Made by a program: the position numbers and the translations under genes. Below, one piece after another: positions 55,769-64,000 of a DNA stretch of 64,000 bases. The stretch covers positions 883,001 to 947,000 of the forward strand of contig NZ_LIVT01000003.1 in assembly GCF_001905905.1 (NCBI RefSeq). The letters are read 5' to 3'. Positions within the stretch are counted from its first letter, which is position 1; each line of letters starts with the position of its first letter. The stretch is from Streptomyces sp. CB02366 (GTDB taxonomy: Bacteria > Actinomycetota > Actinomycetes > Streptomycetales > Streptomycetaceae). Below the pieces are notes generated by a model. It was not told the DNA's origin. It worked only from the letters and a program-made list of their open reading frames with translations, and ran no database searches.

Positions 55769-55802
55769 GGGCCCGCCCCTGAGAGGGGCGGGCCCGTTTC
55801 AC
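55762..55802. terminator. trxA terminator sharing half of parS
   Basis: A 19-bp perfect stem with a three-base loop. The stem starts with GTGAAAC, the right half of parS copy 9, and ends with GTTTCAC. It separates trxA from the convergent GNAT gene and can work in both directions. Confidence 0.85.
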
Positions 55803-55825
55803 TGGCGGCCGACAGAGGTCCGGCC

Positions 55826-56443
55826 TCACAGCGGGCGGAGTACCGGCTCCTTCTGGACCGCCCCCAGCAGCCGGTCGAGCGCCATCTCCACATCTTCCTT
55901 CCAGGAGAGCGTCGTCCGCAGGTTCAGTCTCAATCGTGGATGGACGGGATGGGGCCGGACAGTCTTGAAGCCGACGGACAGCAGATGATCCGCGGGAAGC
56001 ACGCAGGTGGACGGCTCCGACCGCGCGTCCCCGAACGCCTCGATCGCCTTGAAGCCACGGCGCAGCACGTCCTTGGCCACGGTCTGCACCAGGACACGGC
56101 CGATCCCCTGTCCCCGGTACTCAGGGACGATCAGCCCGGTGATCAACTGGACGGCGTCGGGGGAGACCGGACTGGTCGGAAACGCCGTCGAACGAGGGAC
56201 GTAAGCGGGCGGGGCGAAGAGCACGAAACCGGCCGGCACATCGTCCACATAGACCACCCGGCCGCAGGAGCCCCACTCCAGCAGTACTGCGGAGATCCAG
56301 GCTTCCTTCTCCAACCCCGGCTTGCCCGCTCTTACCGCGGCTTCCCCGCTGACCGGATCAAGCTCCCAGAAGACGCACGAGCGGCAACGCTCGGGGAGAT
56401 CCGAAAGGTTGTCCAGGGTGAGTGGTACGAGTCGGCGCCCCAT
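55826..56443 (-). CDS. GNAT-family N-acetyltransferase next to parB
   Basis: A 205-residue protein in the place of M. tuberculosis Rv3916c. The acetyl-CoA loop is VPEYRGQGIGRVLV. The N-terminus RLVPLTLDNLSDLPERCRSCVFWE has two cysteines close together, a feature of this conserved group, perhaps binding metal. Substrate is unknown. ATG 56443 has GAGGAA eight bases upstream. Confidence 0.87.
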   Translation of the reverse strand: MGRRLVPLTLDNLSDLPERCRSCVFWELDPVSGEAAVRAGKPGLEKEAWISAVLLEWGSCGRVVYVDDVPAGFVLFAPPAYVPRSTAFPTSPVSPDAVQLITGLIVPEYRGQGIGRVLVQTVAKDVLRRGFKAIEAFGDARSEPSTCVLPADHLLSVGFKTVRPHPVHPRLRLNLRTTLSWKEDVEMALDRLLGAVQKEPVLRPL

Positions 56444-56580
56444 GACGGCGATTCCTCACTTCCTCCACCCGCCGCACCACGTGCGGCTGCCAACGCGCTC
56501 CGTTCATGGAACAGGCTGCCGATGAAACCGCCGACCGCGCCCAAGCCCAGCCCGACCGTGACAAGGCGGCTACGGCTCAC
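56332..56580 (-). CDS. Possible small membrane protein overlapping the GNAT gene
   Basis: An 82-residue frame from GTG 56580. It starts SRSRLVTVGLGLGAVGGFIGSLF, a plausible single helix, followed by a polar tail. It overlaps the GNAT start by 112 bases in another frame, which is unusual, so the last third may not be conserved. GGAGAC lies ten bases before the GTG. Low confidence. Confidence 0.35.
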   Translation of the reverse strand: MSRSRLVTVGLGLGAVGGFIGSLFHERSALAAARGAAGGGSEESPSWGADSYHSPWTTFRISPSVAARASSGSLIRSAGKPR

Positions 56581-56683
56581 TCGTGGCAAGGTCTCCACCC
56601 TCCTTCGAGGTCCATCACCGTGGATGCGCCGTTCCAGAACGCATCGTATCCACCCAGAGGTGATGCGGACACCGTGAGAGCGC

Positions 56684-56731
56684 AAAGGGCGGGCCGGGCT
56701 CCGGACACCACCGGAGCCCGGCCCGCCCTTT
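56684..56731 (-). terminator. Terminator after parB
   Basis: A perfect 21-bp stem with a six-base loop ends 17 bases past the leftward parB stop. Confidence 0.88.
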
Positions 56732-56747
56732 CGCGGAGCCGCGCTGC

Positions 56748-57833
56748 TCAGCCCTGGTCGTCCTCGGGCATCTCGGCGAGCCGACGCTCCAGCACCCGGC
56801 CTTCGCCCGGGGCGAGGCTTCCGAGAATCCGGTCCAAGTCCTCCATCGAGGCGAACTCGACCACGATCTTGCCCTTCTTCTGCCCCAGGTCGACCTTCAC
56901 CCGGGTCTCGAAGCGGTCGGACAGGCGGGTCGCCAGGTCGGTCAGAGCCGGAGACACCCGACCGCCCGCCCGCGGCCCCTTGGCCTTCGGAGAGCTGGAC
57001 GGATGCGAGCCCAACAGCGTCACGATCTCTTCGACGGCACGCACCGAAAGACCCTCGGCCACGATGCGGTGAGCCAGCCGGTCCTGCTCCTCCGAGTCGT
57101 CCACGGACAGCAGGGCGCGGGCGTGTCCGGCGGAAAGAACACCGGCGGCGACTCGGCGCTGCACCGGCGGCGAGAGCCGCAGGAGCCTCAGCGTGTTCGA
57201 CACCTGCGGGCGCGAGCGGCCGATTCGGTCGGCCAGCTCGTCATGCGTGCACTTGAAGTCCTTGAGCAGCTGGTCGTACGCCGCAGCCTCCTCCAGCGGG
57301 TTCAGCTGAGCCCGGTGGAGGTTCTCCAGCAACGCGTCCAGCAGCAGCTTCTCGTCGTCCGTGGCACGAACGATGGTGGGGATGCGTTCCAGGCCCGCTT
57401 CACGGCAGGCCCTCCACCGCCGCTCACCCATGATCAGCTCATAGCTGTCCGAGCCCACCTTCCGGACGACGACCGGCTGGAGCAGGCCGACCTCCTTGAT
57501 GGAGACGACCAGCTCGGCCAGGGCATCCTCGTCGAAGACCTCACGGGGCTGGCGCGGGTTCGGGGTGATCGCCCCGACCGGCAGCTCCGCAAAGTACGCG
57601 CCGGACGTCCCGGCACCCTGTTCGACCCGCTCCTCGGGGGCGGACGCCGGCTCCGGCACCACCGGTGAGGACGGAAGCCCGGCCACCTTGGCCGCGGCCA
57701 CCCCGCGCTCCGCCGTCAGGACCGGGCCGGCACCGGACGAGGCGACGCCACCGGCCGGGACCTGCTTCTCCTGGGGGGCGGCGGGGATCAACGCACCGAG
57801 CCCACGTCCCAGTCCTCTACGCCGCTCACTCAC
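56748..57833 (-). CDS. parB: ParB, chromosome-partitioning CTPase/parS-binding protein
   Basis: A 361-residue ParB. The N-terminus ([14 protein letters not shown]) is the ParA-contact peptide. The CTP-binding part contains NPRQPR and [12 protein letters not shown]. The helix-turn-helix [23 protein letters not shown] reads parS. ParB loads at parS and spreads to form the segregation complex at oriC. ATG 57833 overlaps the parA stop by four bases (ATGA). Confidence 0.96.
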   Translation of the reverse strand: MSERRRGLGRGLGALIPAAPQEKQVPAGGVASSGAGPVLTAERGVAAAKVAGLPSSPVVPEPASAPEERVEQGAGTSGAYFAELPVGAITPNPRQPREVFDEDALAELVVSIKEVGLLQPVVVRKVGSDSYELIMGERRWRACREAGLERIPTIVRATDDEKLLLDALLENLHRAQLNPLEEAAAYDQLLKDFKCTHDELADRIGRSRPQVSNTLRLLRLSPPVQRRVAAGVLSAGHARALLSVDDSEEQDRLAHRIVAEGLSVRAVEEIVTLLGSHPSSSPKAKGPRAGGRVSPALTDLATRLSDRFETRVKVDLGQKKGKIVVEFASMEDLDRILGSLAPGEGRVLERRLAEMPEDDQG

Positions 57834-58906
57834 TGCATGCCCTCCGAAATGTTCTGCCGGTTGTTCTGATTGCTCGTATGGGCGTGCTGAGACTCGTAGT
57901 GCACCCCGACGCCCCGCAGAGCGATTTCCCGGGCGGCTTCGAGGTAAGAGAGCGAACCGCTGGATCCCGGATCATAGGTCAGGACGGTCTGTCCGTAGCT
58001 CGGCGCCTCAGAGATACGTACCGACCGCGGGATACTCGTCCGCAGCACTTCCTTGCCGAAGTGGGTACGGACCTCCTCGGCGACCTGGGAGGCGAGCCTC
58101 GTCCGGCCGTCGTACATCGTCAGCAGGATCGTCGAGACGTGCAGTTCCGGGTTCAGGTGGCCCCGTACCAGGTCGACGTTGCGCAGCAACTGTCCCAGCC
58201 CTTCCAGCGCGTAGTACTCGCACTGGATGGGGATCAGCACCTCGGCCCCCGCGACCAGGGCGTTCACCGTCAGCAGGCCCAGCGACGGCGGACAGTCGAT
58301 GAGGATGTAGTCCAGCGGCTGCTCGTATGCCTGGATGGCCCGTTGAAGCCGGCTTTCCCGAGCCACCAGCGAGACCAGTTCGATCTCCGCCCCGGCGAGG
58401 TCGATGGTGGCGGGAGCGCAGAAGAGGCCCTCGACGTCCCTTACGGGCTGAACCACCTCGGAGAGGGGGCGGCTGTCCACCAGCACGTCGTAGATGGAGG
58501 GGACGTCGGCGTGATGATCGATCCCCAGTGCCGTGGAGGCGTTGCCCTGCGGGTCGAGGTCGACCACCAGAACGCGCGCACCGTGCAGGGCCAGAGACGC
58601 GGCAAGGTTGACCGTCGTGGTCGTCTTGCCCACGCCGCCCTTCTGGTTGGCCACCACCATGACGCGGGTGCGGTCAGGACGAGGCAGCCCTTCGCCGGCG
58701 CGGCCGAGGGCCTCGACCGCCAGTTGAGCGGAACGGCCGATGGGGGTGTCGTCCATGGGCGGCGGTGTTTCACGTGAAACACCCTCCCCCAGGGACTCGG
58801 TTCGGGGACCGGGGACCGGGTCGGTCATCGGTCCCGCGATGTTGGCGTCGGACCGCAAGGATTCACTCTCCTCGACTTCAGGCTCGCAATGAACAGAGCC
58901 TGCCAT
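57830..58906 (-). CDS. parA: ParA, chromosome-partitioning ATPase
   Basis: A 358-residue Walker-type ATPase that positions ParB complexes and, in streptomycetes, links to the tip-growth machinery and to sporulation septation. The deviant Walker A is [21 protein letters not shown] and [10 protein letters not shown] follow. About 85 residues precede the ATPase core. ATG 58906 gives a start [14 protein letters not shown] as in S. coelicolor; no strong ribosome site is seen. A parS site in the N-terminal region is read as Val-Ser-Arg-Glu-Thr. Confidence 0.95.
   Translation of the reverse strand: MAGSVHCEPEVEESESLRSDANIAGPMTDPVPGPRTESLGEGVSRETPPPMDDTPIGRSAQLAVEALGRAGEGLPRPDRTRVMVVANQKGGVGKTTTTVNLAASLALHGARVLVVDLDPQGNASTALGIDHHADVPSIYDVLVDSRPLSEVVQPVRDVEGLFCAPATIDLAGAEIELVSLVARESRLQRAIQAYEQPLDYILIDCPPSLGLLTVNALVAGAEVLIPIQCEYYALEGLGQLLRNVDLVRGHLNPELHVSTILLTMYDGRTRLASQVAEEVRTHFGKEVLRTSIPRSVRISEAPSYGQTVLTYDPGSSGSLSYLEAAREIALRGVGVHYESQHAHTSNQNNRQNISEGMQ
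58767..58780. other. parS site (copy 10)
   Basis: A perfect GTTTCACGTGAAAC within parA, flanked by a further three complementary bases on each side (20-bp palindrome). It encodes Val-Ser-Arg-Glu-Thr in the region before the ATPase core. Confidence 0.95.
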
Positions 58907-59234
58907 GCTTTCGGGGTCGTGAACCAGCGAGGCCCGCTGTTCTGTGGATGAATCCGCGCGTGTGGACAACTCGGCCACTCGTCCGGGCTTGCGGTCACGC
59001 GGCGTGGCAGCCGTACGACCGCGACCGATGATTCCCTGCAGCAGAGAGCGACGTTTCACGTGAAACACGATGCCTCTGCGCGGCAACTCCCAGGCCACGA
59101 CACTCCGCAGTCGGCAGCTATCGCTATGTTCCGGCGGAAAAGTTGCAAAGCGGGCTGAACAGGCATACACCGCCTGTACTCGCTGGTCGTCGGCCGGCCT
59201 CCCCGCTGGGCAAGGAGACCGGTCGACGGCCCTC
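58907..59234. promoter_or_regulatory. parAB promoter region
   Basis: The 328 bases between parA and rsmG hold parS copy 11 and a small ACAGGC/GCCTGT inverted repeat (59159-59177). In S. coelicolor parAB has a constitutive and a sporulation-induced promoter in this position. I cannot assign -10/-35 elements with confidence. Confidence 0.5.
59053..59066. other. parS site (copy 11)
   Basis: A perfect GTTTCACGTGAAAC about 150 bases upstream of parA, the copy nearest to dnaA in this window. ParB here could also regulate parAB. Confidence 0.95.
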
Positions 59235-59951
59235 TCAGCGGCGCCTGCGGGTGCGTCCCGTCCGGGCGGCCTTGGCCCTCTTTGCGGCGAACCTCACACC
59301 ACCCGGGCTCTCGCCCACCACGACACGGACCACGGTGGACAGCGGATCGACGACGCCTTCTCCGACCTGGAGCACCTCGGTCTCCACCACACCGAGCTTG
59401 CTGAGCGCCGCCCTGGCACCGTGGAGCTCCTCCTCGGCGGTGTCGCCCTTGAGCGCGAGCATCTCGCCGTACGGCTTCAGCAGGGGCACGCCCCAGCCCG
59501 CGAGCCGGTCCAGGGGGGCCACCGCACGCGCGGTCACCACCTGTACCGGCTGCAGCGTGCCCAGGACCTCCTCCGCCCGGCCGCGCACGACCGTCACGTG
59601 GTCCAGGCCCAGCAGCTCGACGACTTCCTGGAGGAAGTTCGTCCGCCGCAGCAGCGGCTCCAGCAGGGTGATCTTGAGATCCGGGCGTACCAGCGCGAGC
59701 GGGATACCGGGCAGCCCCGCGCCCGAGCCCACATCGCAGACGGTGACGCCCTCGGGCACGACCTCGGAGAGGACGGCGCAGTTCAACAGGTGCCGCTCCC
59801 ACAGCCGGGGGACCTCACGCGGCCCGATCAGGCCGCGCTTGACCCCGGCGTCCGCCAGAAGCTCCGCGTACCGGACAGCCTCCGGAAAGAGCTCTCCGAA
59901 CACCGCCTGCGCCTCCGCAGGTGCCTGGGGAAGCTCTGCTGCCTCCGTCAC
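59235..59951 (-). CDS. rsmG: 16S rRNA m7G527 methyltransferase RsmG
   Basis: A 238-residue SAM-dependent methyltransferase. [20 protein letters not shown] is the SAM-binding motif and [10 protein letters not shown] is the conserved segment before it. It methylates G527 of 16S rRNA; loss gives low-level streptomycin resistance in streptomycetes. The C-terminus is basic (RTGRTRRRR). It follows khpB in the yidC-khpB-rsmG-parAB order. Confidence 0.95.
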   Translation of the reverse strand: MTEAAELPQAPAEAQAVFGELFPEAVRYAELLADAGVKRGLIGPREVPRLWERHLLNCAVLSEVVPEGVTVCDVGSGAGLPGIPLALVRPDLKITLLEPLLRRTNFLQEVVELLGLDHVTVVRGRAEEVLGTLQPVQVVTARAVAPLDRLAGWGVPLLKPYGEMLALKGDTAEEELHGARAALSKLGVVETEVLQVGEGVVDPLSTVVRVVVGESPGGVRFAAKRAKAARTGRTRRRR

Positions 59952-60015
59952 GGGGGACCGTCCTTCCGTACCGCCCTAGGGCCTGTCTCGTGGCCGACTA
60001 TCAAGCTGACACATG

Positions 60016-60043
60016 CGGCCCCGCCTGCGAACAGACGGGGCCG
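60016..60043 (-). terminator. Hairpin after khpB
   Basis: An eight-bp stem, CGGCCCCG with CGGGGCCG, lies between the khpB stop and rsmG. It may be a terminator or attenuator. Confidence 0.5.
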
Positions 60044-60060
60044 ACAGTACAAGGGTCCGG

Positions 60061-60576
60061 TCAGGCCGGGAGAACGACGACGAAGCGCTGCGGCTCCTCG
60101 CCCTCCGACTCGCTCCGGAGGCCGGCGGCGGCGATCGCGTCGTGCACGACCTTGCGCTCGAACGGCGTCATCGGGTCCAGCTTCACCGGTCGGCCCGAGC
60201 TCTTGACCTCGTTCGCCGCCTTGGCGCCCAGCTCTGCGAGGACCGCGCGCTTCTTGGCACGGAAACCGCCGATGTCCAGCATCAGACGGCTGCGGTCACC
60301 GGTTTCCCGGTGAACGGCCAGCCGCGTCAGCTCCTGGAGGGCCTCCAGGACCTCGCCGTCGCGGCCCACGAGCTTCTGAAGGTCGCGTGCCGACTCGCTG
60401 ATGATCGACACCGCGGCCCGGTCCGCCTCGACGTCCATGTCGATGTCGCCGTCGAGGTCGGCGATGTCGAGCAGGCCCTCGAGGTAGTCGGCCGCGATCT
60501 CCCCCTCCTGCTCCAGGCGGGTCAGGGTGTCGCTGCCGGCCTCGGCGGGCGCCGTGGAAGTGGTGCCTTCCGTCAC
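60061..60576 (-). CDS. khpB: KhpB (Jag), KH/R3H RNA-binding protein
   Basis: A 171-residue protein with a type II KH domain (LVGRDGEVLEALQELTR, with the GRDG loop) and an R3H domain (MTPFERKVVHDAIA). The usual N-terminal Jag domain is reduced to an acidic stretch. It lies 14 bases after yidC, as in most bacteria, and may aid membrane-protein or division-gene mRNA regulation. Confidence 0.93.
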   Translation of the reverse strand: MTEGTTSTAPAEAGSDTLTRLEQEGEIAADYLEGLLDIADLDGDIDMDVEADRAAVSIISESARDLQKLVGRDGEVLEALQELTRLAVHRETGDRSRLMLDIGGFRAKKRAVLAELGAKAANEVKSSGRPVKLDPMTPFERKVVHDAIAAAGLRSESEGEEPQRFVVVLPA

Positions 60577-60590
60577 GGGTGGACTCCTTC

Positions 60591-61853
60591 TTACTTCTTG
60601 GACGGGTGCTTGGGCCGCTGCGGGCCCTTGCGCTGTCCGGACTTGGCTTGGCGTGAGGAGCCGGAGGCGGGCTTGTCCGCCGACTTCGGCTTGCTGTCCT
60701 GCGGTGCGTCCTGCTTCTCGAGCGAAGTCGTGGAGCCGGCTGCCGTGGACGCCGTGTCCTTGGCTCCCGCGGTCGCGTGGCCGGTCGTCTGGCGCTTCGC
60801 CTTGGTCTGGCGCTTGGGCTGCTGACGCTTGGACGACTGCCCGTCGGCATCGGCGACCGTCGTCTCGCCCTTCCGGACCGTCCCGTCCTCCTGGGCCGCG
60901 AGGCCCAGCTTGGCGAGGCTGGTGATGAACTTGCGCTCGATGTCGTTGCGGTCGGCCCCCTTGGCGACGATCGCCTTGACCATCTTGCGCCGGGTGCGGC
61001 CCCGCACCTCTCCGTGGGAGGTCACGCTCTTGAGCAGTCGCTGGAGGTAGGCGTCCTGCGCCTTGCTGCCCGGCGTCGGGTTCTGGTTGATCACGTACAT
61101 CTGCTGACCCATGGTCCAGACGTTGGTGGTCAGCCAGTAGACGAGGACACCGACGGGGAAGTTGATGCCCATCACGGCGAAGATGATCGGGAAGATGTAC
61201 ATCAGCATCTTCTGCTGCTGCATGTACGGGGTCTTCACCGTCAGGTCGACGTTCTTCGTCATCAGCTGGCGCTGGGTGAAGAACTGCGAGGCGGACATCA
61301 TGATGATCATGATCGCGGTGACGATCCGGACGTCCAGCAGGTCGGCGTTGAGCGAGGCGACCTTGTCGGCGCTGTCCATGAACTTCGCGGCCAGCGGGGC
61401 CCCGAAGATGTGGGCCTCACGCGCGCTGTCCAGGAGGTCCTGGTTGATCGCGCCGATCTTCTTGCCCGAGGCGATGGACGACAGCACGTGGTACAGGGCG
61501 AAGAAGAACGGGGACTGCGCCAGGATCGGAAGGCACGAGGAGAGCGGGTTGGTGCCCGTCTCCTTGTACAGCTTCATCATCTCTTCGGACTGGCGCTGCT
61601 TGTCGTTCTTGTAGCGCTCCTGGATCGCCTTCATCTTCGGCTGGAGCACCTGCATGTTGCGGGTCGACTTGATCTGCTTCACGAAAAGCGGGATCAGGCA
61701 GATCCGGATCAGCACCACCAGGGACACGATCGACAGGCCCCAGGCCCACCCGGAGTCATCGCCGAAGAGCGCTCCGTAGACCTTGTGGAACTGGACGATG
61801 ATCCATGAGACGGGTGTGGTGATAAAGCTGAACAGACTGGCAATCGTGTCCAC
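60591..61853 (-). CDS. yidC: YidC membrane-protein insertase
   Basis: A 420-residue Oxa1/YidC/Alb3 insertase. The conserved core reads [21 protein letters not shown] near the N-terminus, with Arg in the hydrophilic groove, and [15 protein letters not shown] later. The C-terminal 110 residues are basic and contact ribosomes. No signal peptide or large P1 domain is present, as in Gram-positives. It starts four bases after the yidD stop. Confidence 0.95.
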   Translation of the reverse strand: MDTIASLFSFITTPVSWIIVQFHKVYGALFGDDSGWAWGLSIVSLVVLIRICLIPLFVKQIKSTRNMQVLQPKMKAIQERYKNDKQRQSEEMMKLYKETGTNPLSSCLPILAQSPFFFALYHVLSSIASGKKIGAINQDLLDSAREAHIFGAPLAAKFMDSADKVASLNADLLDVRIVTAIMIIMMSASQFFTQRQLMTKNVDLTVKTPYMQQQKMLMYIFPIIFAVMGINFPVGVLVYWLTTNVWTMGQQMYVINQNPTPGSKAQDAYLQRLLKSVTSHGEVRGRTRRKMVKAIVAKGADRNDIERKFITSLAKLGLAAQEDGTVRKGETTVADADGQSSKRQQPKRQTKAKRQTTGHATAGAKDTASTAAGSTTSLEKQDAPQDSKPKSADKPASGSSRQAKSGQRKGPQRPKHPSKK

Positions 61854-61856
61854 TAA

Positions 61857-62216
61857 TCAGGCTCCTTGAGCATTGGGCGAGGTCTCTGCGGCCGGGCTCG
61901 GAGGTTCGGAGACCGACCCCCCGGGCGGCACATCAGCGGCGGTCTCCCCGCCCTTTTCGCCGCGCAGGGCGTTGCGCAGCAGCTCGTGCCACCGCGGACG
62001 CTTGCGAGGCGGAACATGATCCACACCACCGGGTGACCACGGGTTGCACCGCAGGATGCGCCAAGCCGTCAGCGCTGTTCCCTTGATGGCGCCGTGCCTG
62101 TCGATCGACGTATATCCATAGTGGGAACACGACGGGTAATAGCGGCAGACAGGACCGAGGAGTGGACTGATCGTCCACTGGTACAGCTTGATGAGAGCAA
62201 GCAGCGGGTACTTCAT
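61857..62216 (-). CDS. yidD: YidD membrane-protein insertion factor
   Basis: 119 residues. The conserved core [28 protein letters not shown] contains the family's cysteine pair, followed by [16 protein letters not shown]. It helps YidC-dependent insertion. The Pro/Glu-rich C-terminus is longer than in Proteobacteria. The ATG overlaps the rnpA stop by four bases. Confidence 0.94.
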   Translation of the reverse strand: MKYPLLALIKLYQWTISPLLGPVCRYYPSCSHYGYTSIDRHGAIKGTALTAWRILRCNPWSPGGVDHVPPRKRPRWHELLRNALRGEKGGETAADVPPGGSVSEPPSPAAETSPNAQGA

Positions 62217-62584
62217 CGCGCGCCCCCTCCCAGGAGCCGCTGCAGAGCGGCGTCCAGGTCTCGGGCCAGCTGTGCATGGTCGGCGTCGCCCGCACCGGGC
62301 AGCGCCCGTACGACAACAAGGCTACCGGGGGGCAGCTGAGCCAGCCGGTCCCGGACCAGATGGCGAAGCCTCCGCTTCACCGCGGTACGGACGACGGCGC
62401 CCCCCACGGCCTTGCTGACAACGAAACCCGCACGTGGCGGGGGAACAGTCTCCTCCGACACGTGCGGGTCCGTAACACCGCTGCGTAGATGGACGACGAG
62501 CAGTGGCCGTCCGGCTCGACGGCCTCGTCGTACCGCGGTCGCGAAGTCCTCGCGCCGCCTCAGCCGATTCTCGGTAGGCAGCAC
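62213..62584 (-). CDS. rnpA: Ribonuclease P protein component
   Basis: A 123-residue basic protein that assists the RNase P RNA in maturing tRNA 5' ends. [22 protein letters not shown] and [22 protein letters not shown] (the RNR motif) are diagnostic. GTG 62584 gives the family start. The gene lies 19 bases after rpmH. Confidence 0.94.
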   Translation of the reverse strand: MLPTENRLRRREDFATAVRRGRRAGRPLLVVHLRSGVTDPHVSEETVPPPRAGFVVSKAVGGAVVRTAVKRRLRHLVRDRLAQLPPGSLVVVRALPGAGDADHAQLARDLDAALQRLLGGGAR

Positions 62585-62603
62585 GTCATGGACCTGTAAG
62601 CGA

Positions 62604-62741
62604 TCAGGCGGACAGGCTGCTGCGGCCCTTGCCGCGGCGGTTCGCGAGGATCGCACGGCCGGCACGGGTACGCATGCGCAGACGGAAGCCGTGGGTCTTG
62701 GCGCGACGGCGGTTGTTCGGCTGGAAGGTGCGCTTGCTCAC
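62604..62741 (-). CDS. rpmH: 50S ribosomal protein L34
   Basis: A 45-residue, very basic protein: [18 protein letters not shown] near the start and GKGRSSLSA at the end. GTG 62741 has GGAG seven bases upstream. It is divergent from dnaA, the classical arrangement next to bacterial origins. Confidence 0.97.
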
Positions 62742-63122
62742 TCGGGGGCTCCAGAAATGATTCGTGTCTTGGCGGGACATCGCCTGGCTGTCACCGTGCG
62801 CCCACGAGGAACTCGCGTAAACGCCTTAGTGCACCGCTTCACAATCACAGATCGTGATCTTTGCCCATCGGAGGCAGGCGGCAGCAGCCATCGACAACTC
62901 GACCTGGTCACGGTACGCGCGGCTACGCCATCCGGTCAAACCAGCTCCGTACGACCCCCCATTGTGCACAGCCTGTGGACAACAACTTGAACCGTGCGGG
63001 TCGGCCTGACTACCTTGGCTGAACTCCGGATCTTTTCCTTCCCGACTGCCGGACCTCACCCGACCCGACCCATCCCGTCCCGAGAACCACACATTCGTGG
63101 GACATGCGAGAGAGCGTGCCTT
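62742..63122. promoter_or_regulatory. rpmH-dnaA divergent promoter region with two DnaA boxes
   Basis: TTGTGCACA at 62962-62970 (one mismatch) and TGTGGACAA at 62974-62982 (perfect) form a closely spaced, opposed pair about 140 bases before dnaA. DnaA boxes in the Streptomyces dnaA promoter are known to mediate autoregulation. oriC itself is not in this gap. Confidence 0.85.
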
Positions 63123-64000
63123 GTGGCTGACGTACCTGCCGATCTTGCCGCAGTGTGGCCGCGAGTGCTGGAACAACTCCTCGGGGAGGGCCAGCAGGGC
63201 ATCGAGCCGAAGGACAAGCAGTGGATCGAGCGCTGCCAGCCTCTGGCACTCGTCGCCGACACCGCGCTGCTGGCCGTCCCCAACGAATGGGGCAAACACG
63301 TCCTGGAGGGGCGGCTCGCCCCGCTCATCAGTGAGACGCTGACCCGCGAGTGCGGCCGCCCGATCCGGATCGCGATCACCGTCGACGACTCCGCCGGCGA
63401 GCCGCCCGCCCCGCCGTCCCCGTCGCACCAGAGCCAGCACGGCCACCGCTACCCGGCGCAGCCGCGCGAGGACGCCCCCCGGGACGACGCGTACGACGGT
63501 TACGGCCACCGGCCCTCCGACGACGGCATGCCGACGGCCCGGCCCGCCTACCCCGACTACCAGCAGCGCCCGGCCCCCGGCGCCTGGCCGCGCACCCAGG
63601 ACGACCTCTCCTGGCAGCAGCCCCGGCACAGCGGTTACCAGGACCGGGAGCAGTCTTCCGGCGAGCCGTACCGCGAGAGCGACGCATACCGCGGGAACGA
63701 GTCGTACCGGGAGAACGAGCAGTACCGCGACGGCGAGCAGTACCGGGAGCAGCCCTCCGAGCAGTGGCGCGAGCCGTACGGCGCCGGGCGGCCCCAGCAC
63801 GACTACCGGTCGCAGCCGGCCGAGCACCAGGGGTACGAACAGCAGCGGCCCGACCGCCAGGACCAGCAGCCGCAGCACCGCCAGGGCGTCCCGGGCCACG
63901 GTCCCGGCCGCACCGGCGGCCCGGCCCCCGGCCCGATGGGCGCCCAGCCGGCCCCCGCGCCGGGCCCCGGCGAACCGCACGCCCGGCTCAACCCGAAGTA
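63123..64000 (+). CDS. dnaA: Chromosomal replication initiator DnaA, partial
   Basis: The first 292 codons are present. Domain I (residues 1-90) reads [22 protein letters not shown] to [13 protein letters not shown], the self-interaction and helicase-loading part. Domain II is very long and disordered, rich in Pro, Gln, Arg and Tyr, as in streptomycetes. It includes a hexapeptide repeat at residues 183-210. The AAA+ and DNA-binding domains lie past the edge. GTG 63123 follows a weak GAGAGAG. Confidence 0.95.
   Translation, partial: MADVPADLAAVWPRVLEQLLGEGQQGIEPKDKQWIERCQPLALVADTALLAVPNEWGKHVLEGRLAPLISETLTRECGRPIRIAITVDDSAGEPPAPPSPSHQSQHGHRYPAQPREDAPRDDAYDGYGHRPSDDGMPTARPAYPDYQQRPAPGAWPRTQDDLSWQQPRHSGYQDREQSSGEPYRESDAYRGNESYRENEQYRDGEQYREQPSEQWREPYGAGRPQHDYRSQPAEHQGYEQQRPDRQDQQPQHRQGVPGHGPGRTGGPAPGPMGAQPAPAPGPGEPHARLNPK
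63669..63752 (+). repeat. 18-bp imperfect tandem repeat in dnaA domain II
   Basis: Four 18-bp units and a 12-bp partial unit, each starting TACCG, encode the hexapeptides [24 protein letters not shown] and YREQ. They fall in the disordered linker, where length changes should be tolerated. Confidence 0.85.

Noticed and set aside
62742..63122. The rpmH-dnaA gap as the origin of replication
   Set aside because: It has only two DnaA boxes. Streptomyces oriC carries about twenty and lies between dnaA and dnaN, outside the window.

Overview
This window is chromosomal DNA of a high-GC actinomycete, almost certainly a Streptomyces. It reads into dnaA at the right edge. Gene order rnpA-rpmH-dnaA, the sporulation pair ssgR-ssgA, femX, many GTG starts, and eleven identical copies of the Streptomyces parS 14-mer (GTTTCACGTGAAAC) support this. 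In streptomycetes oriC lies between dnaA and dnaN, so it should be just past the right end. I see no insertion sequence, prophage, CRISPR array, rRNA or tRNA. The stretch is core chromosome with a few decayed accessory genes.

Layout, left to right. 1-9.7 kb: partial F420/flavin oxidoreductase, HAD phosphatase, a GAF-GAF histidine kinase, and the cytochrome bd operon cydA-cydB-cydDC reading leftward under a perfect Rex operator. 9.7-19.4 kb: HisC-type aminotransferase, LacI-family regulator, calcineurin-like phosphatase, two small membrane proteins, a damaged HxlR/NTF2-like pair, thiC with a TPP riboswitch, and a YibE/F membrane protein. 19.4-21.4 kb: ssgA and its activator ssgR, then a small DUF5326 protein. 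21.5-28 kb: small metabolic and accessory genes (cupin, PLP trans-sulfuration enzyme, Nudix, two GNATs, serine hydrolase) and two gene remnants. 28-33 kb: dnaB, a DnaA-box cluster, a MATE transporter and the rpsF-ssb-rpsR-rplI operon. 33-45.8 kb: femX with an alanine-racemase-like partner, a GT87-type mannosyltransferase, a bifunctional penicillin-binding protein, PadR-ino1, an MFS transporter and cca. 46-55.8 kb: one rightward unit, DUF6049-murJ-pseudokinase-sigM-antisigma-trxB-trxA. 55.8-64 kb: GNAT, parB-parA, rsmG, khpB, yidC, yidD, rnpA, rpmH (all leftward) and dnaA (rightward).

Many genes serve cell-wall growth, division and chromosome maintenance: FemX, the class A PBP, MurJ with its pseudokinase, SsgA, ParAB/parS, DnaB, SSB and DnaA. 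Redox control is also visible: Rex on cydABDC, a sigma-R promoter on trxBA, and inositol phosphate synthase at the head of mycothiol synthesis. The block cca to dnaA matches the gene order known from Mycobacterium tuberculosis (Rv3907c to Rv0001), with two notable absences.

The observations most worth a second look are parS sites built into the centres of terminator-like palindromes, a single TTA codon in ssgR, a four-box DnaA cluster in front of dnaB, a 33-bp palindrome in front of padR, and a truncated divergent gene pair at 15.7 kb. I did not find a wholly new defence or biosynthetic system.
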